Program-made: the position numbers and the translations under genes
Part shown: piece after piece, positions 34,568 through 44,298 of the stretch
How the letters are laid out: every line of letters begins with the position of its first letter
Numbering within the stretch: position 1 is the stretch's first letter
NCBI RefSeq assembly: GCF_005239225.2
Contig: NC_133284.1
Location: 49,322,697 to 49,386,696 of the forward strand
DNA: 64,000 nucleotides
Direction of reading: 5' to 3'
DNA from: Populus alba
Taxonomy: Eukaryota > Streptophyta > Magnoliopsida > Malpighiales > Salicaceae
Notes under the pieces: generated by a model
What the model was told of the DNA's origin: nothing
The model's input: the letters and a program-made list of their open reading frames with translations, nothing else
Database searches by the model: none

Positions 34568-35990
34568 AATTTTGTCTGACTGCATCCCAATTAAGGGAAG
34601 GAAAAGGATACCATACCTAGTAATTGCATCCCTGCTCTCTCTTCTTCCCTGGCCTATTCTAGGCCTAAATTCAACCTTGAGGAGTTCCCAATGGCATCTC
34701 ACGATCGTCTTGACAGTGCAGAACCTGGGCTCTGCTATGGTAAATGTTGTGGTTGATGCAATGGTTGCTGAGGGCTAGGTTTTTGTGTATATATAAGAGC
34801 TTACAGATGCCATTAAACAGGGCTACGTTCGCTGGAGATCTGCAGTCCATATCTTGGCTGTCAATGGCTTTGGGTGGAATCTGGGGCAGATTGTTAGGAG
34901 GACATGAATGGAACAACTTACCAATAGATAAGATTTTCCTTCGTTTTTCTGTACTGCCAGCCATACAGTTATTATCATCTGGTTTGGTTGGGGAGAATTC
35001 TGCAGACAGTAAAGTTTTTCCTGAGTCTGCCAATTCAAGCATCTCCCATCCTGTTAATGGGAAATGGTAGTATTTCAGGCGAACATAGTATCTCGCTGAA
35101 GAGGTCCAAAACAAGTACTTCAAGAAGAAAGAAGAGCCAAAAGAAGGAAAAAACGAGGGCTAGTATGAGTACTAAATCCCAGATTCCTGAGAAGGGTGTT
35201 TCCTTAATATCACGGTGGTTCCACTCTCTGAAAACAGCTACTTACAGCTTGTTACGTTCTCTTAGGCAGCCAGTACTTTTGAGGTAACTACCAAAAGCTA
35301 TTATAATTATCAGGTGTATGATTTTATAGAATTTGATGTTTATATATCAGTATGTCTTCCTTTAGAATAATCTATAGAATGGGTGCTTGATTTATTTGAT
35401 CAGATTGTTTTCTTTTCCACTTTTATGGGTGTAAATGCTGTTTAATGTCCTTGGTGTCAATTTAGCTGCCATGCTGGATTTGTTTCCTTTATATACTCTA
35501 CTTGATATTAGTTTATTCTTCTAACCATATTCGCTTTTGATCTTTGGAAGACCAGACCAATGGCTTGGTTTTTCCTAGCACAGGTTACTGTTCCAAACCT
35601 CTCAACAGTCATGTTCTATTACCAGACAGACAGAGGTCTTGAACTTGGATGCATCCTTTTTGGGGACTGCACGTGTTGTTGGATGGTTAGGCCTCATGCT
35701 AGGAACCTTTACATACAATCGTTACTTAAAGACCATGAAACTACGGACGATTCTCTTGTGAGTACTTAGCAGCGTAAAATACTTTTTTCAACAAATATGG
35801 TTCTTCTTCAACTTAATTTTCTCAATGCTTGGTATGCAGGTGGGCTTACATTGGGTTGTCTCTGTTGACCCTCCTGGATATAATTTTAGTGTCTCGAGTG
35901 AATCTTGCCTGCAGAATTTCAGACAAGATCTTGGTCATCTCTGGATCTGCCCTTGCTGATGCTATTAATCAATTCAAATGCGTTCATGTT
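34568..35990 (+). pseudogene. Folate-biopterin transporter (BT1/FBT family) pseudogene
   Basis: Exon-like blocks encode the middle of a plant FBT membrane transporter. The first, 34568-34767, has ILSDCIPIKGRKRIPYLVIA and LTVQNLGSAMVNVVVDAMVAE. The second, to 35285, has ATFAGDLQSISWLSMALGG and DKIFLRFSVLPAIQLLS, then a Lys/Ser-rich loop. The third, from 35555, has RPMAWFFLAQVTVPNLSTVM. The fourth, from 35839, has ISDKILVISGSALADAINQF. A stop follows MVAEG, there are frameshifts near 35075 and 35625, and the N-terminal third and C-terminal end are missing. The family is polytopic and moves folates or pterins. This copy cannot. Confidence 0.75.
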
Positions 35991-36559
35991 TTTCTAATTC
36001 CCTAGCTTTTCTATTGATGTATTTTGAAGTTAATGCTTGTATTCCACTCAGAACAAAGAAAAAAGAGGCTTCATTTTGGAATCCAGGAAGCCACAGGGAT
36101 ATCAACAGAGGCAGAGGATAGAATTCATTTTCCCAGAACAAGAATTGATTGCTCAGTAACTGTAGATTGAACTGAAATCTTGTTGCCGCCAAGTAGTGTA
36201 GTGGCTGAGATACACGAAGGGCACTCTTGAGGATTGAAAGAAATAGGTGCCTTTGATTTATAGCTCTCAAATTAACCTTTGATTTTGCTGATACACATGA
36301 GTACAAGGGCTGTAGAACAATTTGATCAGTTTTTCAATTTGAAACACAGAAAATTATCACTGTTGCAATGTTTATGGAAGGCGAGGGCTAGATTGTTGTC
36401 ACAGTGGCACCGAAAAGGGCAATCAGTTCCTTTAGATGTGAGCTTTGGGATTATCATAAACACTCTGATATTTTAATCTGTTATCAATTTGTAAGATATT
36501 GCCAGCATACATGTTGAAAAACGATTAGGGGCTGAGTTGAGTCAAATCGATTAGCTCTG

Positions 36560-36891
36560 CACCTCAGATGAGTGATTGAGCATGGTCTTTCAATCCACAA
36601 TGAAACCGCTGCACAAGTTAACATCTCCACCCACGCTTCAGTTGTCAGCGGCCATTTGCGTTTATCTTCCCGACCAACTTGTGTCTCAAGTGGCTGCGAT
36701 GGCTTCTTGGCAAGCTTGCAACCGTCGAGCAACACCGACGCATTGCTTTGGCATCCCTCGATTTCATGGAAAATTTCATCAAAATCCCATGCAGTCCGCA
36801 GGGCCGGTGTTGATCTCCAACGCCAAGAGAATTTGGTGGCTTCAACGCTGGTTTCCTTGTACCTTTCTGGGAACATCATCATTAGTAACAA
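36560..36891 (-). pseudogene. DUF4220/DUF594-like gene fragment
   Basis: A minus-strand frame contains SVLLDGCKLAKK followed 21 residues on by KWPLTTEAWVEMLTCAA. This resembles the C-terminal pattern of plant DUF594 proteins (a GC-LA block, then W...VWVEMLCYAA). The usual continuation with HAQQL-like and GGELLTHVW-like motifs is lost; RPCSITHLRC follows and then a stop. No N-terminal part is present. It is a fragment, and the family assignment rests on one short motif pair. The plus-strand open frames here overlap it and look like shadows. Confidence 0.4.
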
Positions 36892-36899
36892 ATTAATAT

Positions 36900-37131
36900 C
36901 AGTAGAAATTGTTTAAGGGTTTTAACCATCCTCGTGGAGAAGCCTTCCTTGAAAGTCTTTACAGGTTTTTAATTAAAAAAAAAAAAAAAGAATACAGGGG
37001 AGCGATTAAATAAAAAAAATAGCGAGTGGGAAGGTAGAAGCTACTCTTCTATCAGAGCCTGGTTTCGATCCAGGGACCTGTGGGTTATGGGCCCACCACG
37101 CTTCCGCTGCGCCACTCTGATTGTTGAAATG
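36900..37131 (-). repeat. Copy 1 of an inverted duplication carrying tRNA-iMet
   Basis: On the minus strand, the tRNA gene and 60 bp after it (GAAGAGTAGCTTCTACCTT, CCACTCG, TTTATTTAATCGCTC, CCTGTATT) match copy 2 at 42256-42399. A second block, 36960-36900 (TCTCCACGAGGAT, AAACCCTTA), matches 42710-42775. The two copies are in opposite orientation and about 5.2 kb apart. Copy 2 has an extra ~300 bp between the blocks. Confidence 0.8.
37050..37121 (-). tRNA. Initiator tRNA-Met (CAT)
   Basis: The 72-nt gene starts ATCAGAGTGGCGCAGCGG and has anticodon CAT within GGGCCCATAACCC. It has a seven-pair acceptor stem (ATCAGAG with CTCTGAT) and discriminator A. The A at position 1 and the three G-C pairs of the anticodon stem (GGG/CCC) mark the eukaryotic initiator type. 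A T-run after the gene (about 36995-37015 region on plus as A-rich) could terminate Pol III. The T-loop reads GATCGAAA, as in plant initiators. It is identical in sequence to the copy at 42266-42337 as far as I can read. Confidence 0.92.
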
Positions 37132-38300
37132 AGTTCGCAGAAAATATATATATATTGTTTATAATACTTCTCTTCCCTCCTGTTCCCTCCTCTATTTGCA
37201 GTTTGTAACCCACCAATTCCAAAAATATTGGATTGATACTTCAAATAACTTTTGATCTTGTACAAGGACGTCAACTAGTGGAAACATCAATTATTAACAA
37301 ATTATTTTTTTTTTAGAGAAAAAAAATCCTCCTTTGATAAATTATTGAGATTTTATTAGAATCATTTAGGTGTTAAATTAACGAATATGTTAAAATAAAA
37401 TAGATTGAACTTAATAAAAAATATTTTAAATTAAAAATTCACGTACTCAAACAATAAAAATAAAGAAATTCAAATCAAGATTATTGAAAAAAATTAGAAA
37501 CTTGAAAATGCTATTTAACTCCATTATATTCATATCACTCCTACATGTTTAATATTTTGCCGACGTCAAATGGGCAACTTGTAGATGCTTCAGGACTTGA
37601 ATATTCCACAGCTATTTTCACTATCAATGGCTAAATTATTAGAACACCACTCCTTTTCTGTCTCCATCTGTAGAAAAGTTTCCCTCACAAATCCACCACT
37701 AGACAAAAAGATGGAGAGAGCCATTTGGTCACAACCTTGAGCATCGAAAGATAACCATCTTAAAAAACTGTCCACTCAATTTGTCTGTCGACTTTGGCAG
37801 AACTTGGTTTATTTTTATGTTTTTTCTCTTAAAAAAAATAATTTTTTATGTGTTTTTGTATTGTTTTTATTTACTAATATCAAAAAGTAATGGCTATCAC
37901 AATACTAAATAAGCTTGAAAACCAATCCAATTAACTCAAAAAAACGTCACCCAAAATCTTGGCATGTGGACCACTATATATGAGTCCAAATTGTATGGTC
38001 TCTAAGGAGTTTTGCAATCCAATAAGCTAACCCTTTGTCTTCCACCATGTATTTCATCGCTTGTTATGTGTCAAGTTCTTTGCCAAGGCAACATAAAGTG
38101 TCAAGTACAAGCTAAATATTAAAAATGTCGAGGCAAAGACTCTAGCAAATAGTGTATGTGATGCAAAATTCAAAGCAAGGAACTTGCGACTTCCATAACC
38201 CCACGAATCCTATGTGCAGACCATAACATTGAAGTCTTTCAAATATCTCCACAAGACCACCAGCGTGATTTAGGGCCACTAGTTTCATGTTTTGAGCTCG

Positions 38301-38307
38301 TATATAT
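38301..38307 (+). promoter_or_regulatory. Probable TATA box of FAD4
   Basis: TATATAT lies 46-52 bp upstream of the FAD4 ATG in otherwise mixed sequence. The leader between them (CGCCTCTCAAGCC) is C-rich, which fits a short plant 5' UTR. Confidence 0.45.
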
Positions 38308-38352
38308 CGCCTCTCAAGCCACGGTGGTGTTGGTTTCTCTTAGCCACCCTCG

Positions 38353-39264
38353 ATGTCTATCCTCCCCCAACACAACCACTACCTCACAAGGTCCCCAACC
38401 CATAATCCATGGCACCGCAAGCGTATCATCTGCTCAGCCACTACCACCCCTACCAAGCCTAAGTCTAGCCCTAGCCAGTTAACCTTTGAGCCACAGTTTG
38501 TAACCCCACCAAACCTAGTCACCTCTATTAGCACCCCTCCCGTGCTCAATGACCCAAGCTTGCAGTCAACATGGTCTCACCGAACATGGGTGGCAACCGG
38601 GTGCACCACGGTGCTGGTTTCTCTAGCTAAGGCGATTGCAGGTGCAGGTGATTCTCATATCTGGCTTGAGCCCATGTTAGCAGGCTATATTGGGTACATT
38701 TTAGCTGACCTTGGATCTGGGGTTTACCATTGGGGTATTGACAACTATGGTGATGGATCAACACCGATTTTTGGCAATCAAATTGAAGCATTTCAAGGTC
38801 ATCATAAGTGGCCATGGACAATAACTAGGCGTCAGTTTGCTAATAACTTGCATGCTCTTGCACGAACAGTAGCATTCTTTGTGCTTCCTGTAGACTTGGT
38901 TTGTAATGATCCCATTGTAAATGCCTTTGTTGGTGTGCTCGCCGGTTGTATCATGTTTAGCCAGCAATTTCATGCGTGGGCTCATGGCACAAAGAGCAAG
39001 TTACCCCCCATAGTCGTGGCATTGCAGGATGTTGGATTGCTCGTGTCTAGGTCACAACATGGTGCTCATCATCGGCAACCATATAACAACAACTATTGCA
39101 TAGTGAGTGGAGTTTGGAATGAATTCTTGGATAAGAATAAGGTTTTTGAGGCATTAGAGATGGCCTTGTACTTTAAGCTTGGGGTAAGACCAAGGTCCTG
39201 GAGTGAACCGACCACTGACTGGACTGAAGAGACTGAGACCGCTTCTCAGGTTGCAGTCCAATAA
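38353..39264 (+). CDS. FAD4: Fatty acid desaturase 4, plastid (palmitate Δ3-trans)
   Basis: An intronless 303-residue protein of the Kua/TMEM189 (FAD4) family. The plant enzyme introduces the trans-Δ3 double bond into palmitate on plastid phosphatidylglycerol. Residues 1-60 are Ser/Thr/Pro-rich with few acidic residues, as in a chloroplast transit peptide. Membrane-like segments lie near 80-120 and 165-200. The metal-binding histidines are present: GHHKWPWTITRRQF with H150-H151, HAWAH at 207-211 and SQHGAHH with H236, H239 and H240. The C-terminus has the family-typical WNEFLD and RPRSW. The first in-frame ATG is used. It is convergent with SNF8, with 563 bp between stops. All key residues are intact, so it is likely functional. 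Confidence 0.93.
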   Translation: MSILPQHNHYLTRSPTHNPWHRKRIICSATTTPTKPKSSPSQLTFEPQFVTPPNLVTSISTPPVLNDPSLQSTWSHRTWVATGCTTVLVSLAKAIAGAGDSHIWLEPMLAGYIGYILADLGSGVYHWGIDNYGDGSTPIFGNQIEAFQGHHKWPWTITRRQFANNLHALARTVAFFVLPVDLVCNDPIVNAFVGVLAGCIMFSQQFHAWAHGTKSKLPPIVVALQDVGLLVSRSQHGAHHRQPYNNNYCIVSGVWNEFLDKNKVFEALEMALYFKLGVRPRSWSEPTTDWTEETETASQVAVQ

Positions 39265-39827
39265 TTCTGTCAAGCACATATGTTTTGGTTCGAATTCAAG
39301 ATGTGTTGTAAATGCATGAAATTTTTAGCAAAATTTAAGAGGCACACTCAGTCATAACATTGTTTTCTGTAATTCCTTGCATGTTTCGATAATCTCAGTA
39401 TACAATTTATAGTTAATTTCTCAAAGAACTGTATTTGGGACCACAGACCCTTGGTCAGCAATCTCATTCATCTCTTAGTTTTTTTATGAACAGAATTTTG
39501 TTTACTCCTTGATTAAAAATGAGCATAAGCAACCATGCCCTCTGTACATTGCCATTATTAGAGAGAGGAGCTTTGAAAGATTTACCAGATGCAGGCAATC
39601 TCATCCATATCTGGCAGAAAAGAATTTTGTTAAATGCATTTGGCCGAGAGGAGGGAGGGAGGAAGGCAGGCAAGGGGAACAGCATACATTAATTTCTGTC
39701 AAAATTGTATTTGAAACTTTCATAGCTCCTCCAACACAACAAATACGGAGGAGAAAAATCAAATGTCTATGGCACTTTTAAGTCAGTGTACAGCTATAAA
39801 CGACGTGGAGAGATAAAGAACCACGTA

Positions 39828-42055
39828 TTAAATATCAGTAACCACTGAAGCGGAGATGGAAGATACACAGGGGAACCAATAGCGGCGTTTGCCATCTCTA
39901 TGGCCATCGTCGATCATAGCAAGTCCTTCCTACATTGATACACCAATAAGGATTTTAAGAGCCCCAAGAATCCAATTGTTTGAGAAGTGAGAATGGGGTA
40001 GATGAGAAATTGGACTATGTGTAATAAAATACTGGTGACAAACACTTACATCTAATAAAGTATCAAGGGCATCGGTAGCATGACCAGATGTCCAAGAAAG
40101 CCGTCTCTCTAACTCATCAACAGTCACAAAACCTTGAGCCTGATAGAATTAAGAAGTTTGATGCAACATGAGAGACTTGTTCTTTGATGAAGATGATATT
40201 TTAAGATATGGAAAATATAAAAACCTGAGCCAGCTCCAGAATTTCATTATGGTCTTTGTTCAATTCAGTTGGAACTGACCGAACAAGCTTTCTTTTCCCA
40301 ACAGAAATCACCTCAAAACCACTGCCCAATATCTGAAAAGATTCAAGCTCTGGATGTTAATAATGTATCACTCAGTCAATTAACAAACGTTGCCAAGAAA
40401 CTAACTTGAGACATGTAACTCTATTGCTGATCATGAAATAGAGAATGACACTAGTGCATGCTTCAAATATAACACTGTGAAAGCAAATGCAAAGACTAAT
40501 CTATCTTACAGCAAGCATTATACTAATTTGCAAACACCATACACATAAAATTGTTCTGTTGCCCCCACTAAACAGTAGAAAAACTTCACCTTGCATTTGC
40601 ATCTTGTTTCTCAAACAGAGCTAGTATCAATAGAACACATACCACAAAAGCTCCTTAATACAAACCTTCAGCTTACTTATAGCACGCAAACAGTCATCCT
40701 CTGACACAGCTTCACGATCACTTTTTCGTTTCTGCCGAAGCAAAGCACAGAGTTCTTGCAGGTTGATCAAACCTCCATTGTGAGGTCTTGTTGCCAAGCA
40801 TATCTCCACAATTTGCACTCCTGGAGCCAAGTAGTTATTTTATCATTAATGACATTTTAGAGCAATATTGAATAACATGCTATACGATGAAAAGATTAGA
40901 CTTGAAAGTGGAATGCAGGAACTAGAGGAGCAAAAAGATTTCCGAGATACAACCTAATACCTCAAGAACAAAGAATCACATAATGCACCAAAGATTATAT
41001 GATTCACCATCAGAAAAATGAGACTGTACTTTTTCAAAATACAACATTCTAACTGGTAATCCCCCAAAGATCTTTGAATTTAAAGCCATAAGGTTTCAAT
41101 CCTCAATAATTAAATCAGAGCCCAATTTGAGACCCGCCACCAGTCTTATTACAAAACAAAGTAATTAATTTTAGTTAAATAGCCTCTTAGGTGATGTATT
41201 CTTGCAACCATGTCAAATGATTCCAATACAAACTGCAAATAAATGTTCTTAGAATGCATTTATAAAATTCTTGTAAACAACAGATACACCTTCTTGTCTT
41301 GCATCAAAGACACTTGAAACCTCAAACACATTTGCATTACAAACAGCACCATAATAATCAAGAAAGAAACAGTACTAACCAAGTTCATAATAGAAGTCAC
41401 CAATCCCTAACAGCTCTGCCCAAAAACCCTTATTCGATGCCAGTGGATCCACTCCAACTTTAGCACACATCTCATGGAATTGCGTCCTGAAAGTAGGGTT
41501 CTTTCGAATGTCATTCTGCACCAGCCCACATCAAAATCTCAATACCAGTTTCCATAAAGTCACAACCTTGACAATCATACTATTTTCCCTTCATTTTTTC
41601 CCAAAATCCATCAAAATTAGCAACTGGGTTAGGATTGAATTTATGAAAGAAGCCCAAAATTTCATCATTCTTTACCATAACAGAACTAAACACCTTTAAA
41701 TTCACGACTTCAGCAGTAAAAGTTCGAACTCTTTCATCCTCAAATAGTAAAATATATTGATATAATACAGAATTCTATCAGCTTACCTTGTGTTTGCGGG
41801 CAAATTCTTCAAGCTGAGAGCGAAAAGTGGCAAGCTGTTCTTTCATAAGATCAGTTCTTAGCTTTGCTACATTTTCTCCTAGTAACCGATATTGATCCTT
41901 CAATAGCATTATGAAAATCAAAAATAAAAACAACAATTCAGCAACAATAAATATGTAACAGCATAACAAACAAAAATGAAATCTATGAATCAAACAATAG
42001 TTACCCTGGCAGCAGCTGCTGTTTGTAACCCACCAATACCAGGTCTCCTCCTCAT
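39828..42055 (-). CDS. SNF8: ESCRT-II subunit VPS22/SNF8 homolog, seven exons
   Basis: Exons (minus) are 42055-42005, 41897-41787, 41515-41380, 40820-40666, 40332-40225, 40139-40050 and 39929-39828. All have GT-AG borders and they give 250 residues. It belongs to the EAP30 family. ESCRT-II works with ESCRT-I and III at endosomes to sort ubiquitinated membrane proteins into multivesicular bodies. Visible features are an N-terminal RRRPGIGGL, a helical coiled-coil-like stretch (residues 18-54) and [15 protein letters not shown]. Winged-helix segments follow, with [19 protein letters not shown]-type [29 protein letters not shown], and [15 protein letters not shown] near the C-terminus. No stops or frame breaks. 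It starts 211 bp from tRNA-iMet copy 2, divergently. Confidence 0.93.
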
Positions 42056-42255
42056 TCTTCTTGATCAAAGATTGTTTCTTTGATTGATTTCTTTTGTGGG
42101 TTTTGATCAAAGCTTTGAACTTTGAATTGCTTTCTTGGTTAGTAAATTTTTTATGGATGCTGCTGCGATAAAGAAGCGAAAGAGGTAGAGACGGTCAAGG
42201 AAAAGAACTAAGAAGACAAGATCAAGTTATATGATATATAATTTAGCTGCTAAGT

Positions 42256-42775
42256 AATTTCAACAATCAGAGTGGCGCAGCGGAAGCGTGGTGGGCCCAT
42301 AACCCACAGGTCCCTGGATCGAAACCAGGCTCTGATAGAAGAGTAGCTTCTACCTTACCACTCGATATTTTTTATTTAATCGCTCTCCTGTATTATTTTA
42401 TCTTTACAATTAGGTCCCTCATTTTATTTTCTAAATTTAATACTGCCCTTTCTGATTTGTAACACTCCTCTATTTTGTTGAAAATATATAAAAAAACTCA
42501 TTTTTTTTTTATTTTCAATATTAATATATCAAAATTATTATAAAACACTTAATAAACATCAATTTAATACTTAAAAAAAAACAATATTTTAAAAAATATA
42601 TTTAAACCGCTTTATCAAATATAATCTTAAAATAGATTAAAAAAACCAATATATGAATTTGTTCGAAGGATGTTCTAGCTTAAGATGAACGAGGGTATTG
42701 AACAAAACTACAAGACTCTCAAGGAAAGCTTTCTCCACGAGGATCGGATGTTTAAAACTCTTACCAATTTCTAAA
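42256..42775 (+). repeat. Copy 2 of the inverted duplication carrying tRNA-iMet
   Basis: The tRNA with its flank (42256-42399) is followed by about 310 bp of A+T-rich sequence, then the second matching block 42710-42775 (TCTCCACGAGGATC). Orientation is opposite to copy 1. Confidence 0.8.
42266..42337 (+). tRNA. Initiator tRNA-Met (CAT)
   Basis: Same 72-nt sequence as the minus-strand copy at 37050-37121, with anticodon CAT. The acceptor stem is ATCAGAG/CTCTGAT and the discriminator is A. A T-run (TATTTTTTATTT, from 42366) lies 28 bp downstream and could serve as a Pol III terminator. It lies in the short gap upstream of SNF8, in divergent orientation. Confidence 0.93.
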
Positions 42776-44298
42776 GATATTGCTCCTGATAATGTCTGCA
42801 TAAAGCATGGTGATGCGAATAAGTTTCCTCCATGTGCTCATCTTTATTTAATTATTTGTTAGTTCTCTGGGCCAAGCTCGACAGCCTGCTAAAAACCAAG
42901 TCTATCGTTGATGATGCTCCACTTCTCTTACGCAAATACTTTAGGGGTAACAAAAAAAAAACGAAAAAATTGATTAAAATGAGAAGAAAAAAATAACCAA
43001 AAAAAATTAAATAATAAAAAAAAACTGATTAAACTGATTAAAATTTTGAAAAAAAAAATAACTAAAAAACTAATTAAATAGAAAAAACCAGAAAAAAATA
43101 ACTGAAAAAATCTAACCATGAAAAAAAACCAATTAAAATTTTTAAAAACCAACCGATTTGGTTCGGTTTTATAAGTCTGAAACTGAAAAAACCGAATTGA
43201 ACCGAACCCAAACTGAAAAAACCAAGCCAAAATCAAGCCAAACCAGTTTTTGTCCTAAAAAACCAAACCAAACCAAACCGAAACCGGTCGGTTTGAACCG
43301 GTTTCAGTTTTTTTTTTTTAAATTTAGTTTGATTATTTTTTTTATAAAAACTTAACCGAAAATAATTATTAATAAAATACCTTACAGAGAGAGATTTATA
43401 TCAAAAAGGCTATTAGGGCATGCATAATAATTTTTTTATTTATTTTAAATTAATGTTTTTAAATGTTTTTCGATCATATTATGATGTTAAAAATAAATTT
43501 TTAAAAATAAATAAATAAATTATTTTGATATATTTCTAAGTAAAAAAGACTTTAAAAAGTAATCTCTACTACATTTTTAAACACTCCATATATTATTTTC
43601 TTTGTATAATTTTTAAAACAAGGTGACAACTATTAGTTTTGAAAATACTTTTTATTTTGCATTCTATTTAAATAATAATATTTTTTTAAAAAATTATTTT
43701 TAATATATCACATCAAAATGATATAAAAACTAATTTGAAGATATTTGTTTTAAATCTTTAAAAAAAAAAAAAAAAAAAACTTTCCACCCACAAAAACAAA
43801 TAAAAAAACAGTACCGAAACTATATGGCTTTCAATGCTAGTAATTTAGTTTTGTCTCCAACTTAAAGAAATACAAAGAGAAATTCTTGTTCCTTAATACA
43901 CAGGTGAAAATGATTTTTCTAATATTTAAATTGAAAAATATTGCAAATACAGATACATTATACAGGTACGATATGAGAACAATGCGAAGATGGATATCTC
44001 GATAGATGGGAGACTTAATTGAAACAAGTATAATAGTATGGGGACCAATGTGTCCATTTCCCTAACTATAATTAGTCAAAATGAGAAAACTTGAATATAA
44101 AGACAAAATAAACCAATCATGACAGGACATGTACTTTCATTAGAGAAAAAAATAAATTAAAATTCAATGACCTTAAAGTACAAAATTTTCTCTTCCCTTC
44201 TCGTTGGTCCTCTCTATCCACACCAAAGAAACTGCAAACAAAGAGAAAGAGATACAAAAGCAAGCAACTTTCAATTCAACTCTTCAGTTTACTCTCTC
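42776..44298. other. AT-rich intergenic with an AACCGAACC-type repeat
   Basis: No gene recognised. Positions 43140-43310 are rich in AACCGAACC and CCAAACC words with a palindrome (AAACCGGTCGGTTTGAACCGGTTT-like, 43279-43305). The shoulders are A-rich. The reverse strand gives a Phe-rich open frame that is an artefact of this composition. A 5' UTR of the next gene probably begins near 44190. Confidence 0.45.

Noticed and set aside
36572..36916. Two plus-strand frames of 106-114 codons
   Set aside because: They overlap the minus-strand frame with the DUF594-like motif and have no recognisable domain.
39450..39790. Open frames on both strands between FAD4 and SNF8
   Set aside because: Short, overlapping, no domain; they lie in the 3' flanks of two convergent genes.
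42928..43236. Phe-rich minus-strand frame of about 100 codons
   Set aside because: It is the reverse of an A-rich AACCGAACC-type repeat. The composition explains it.
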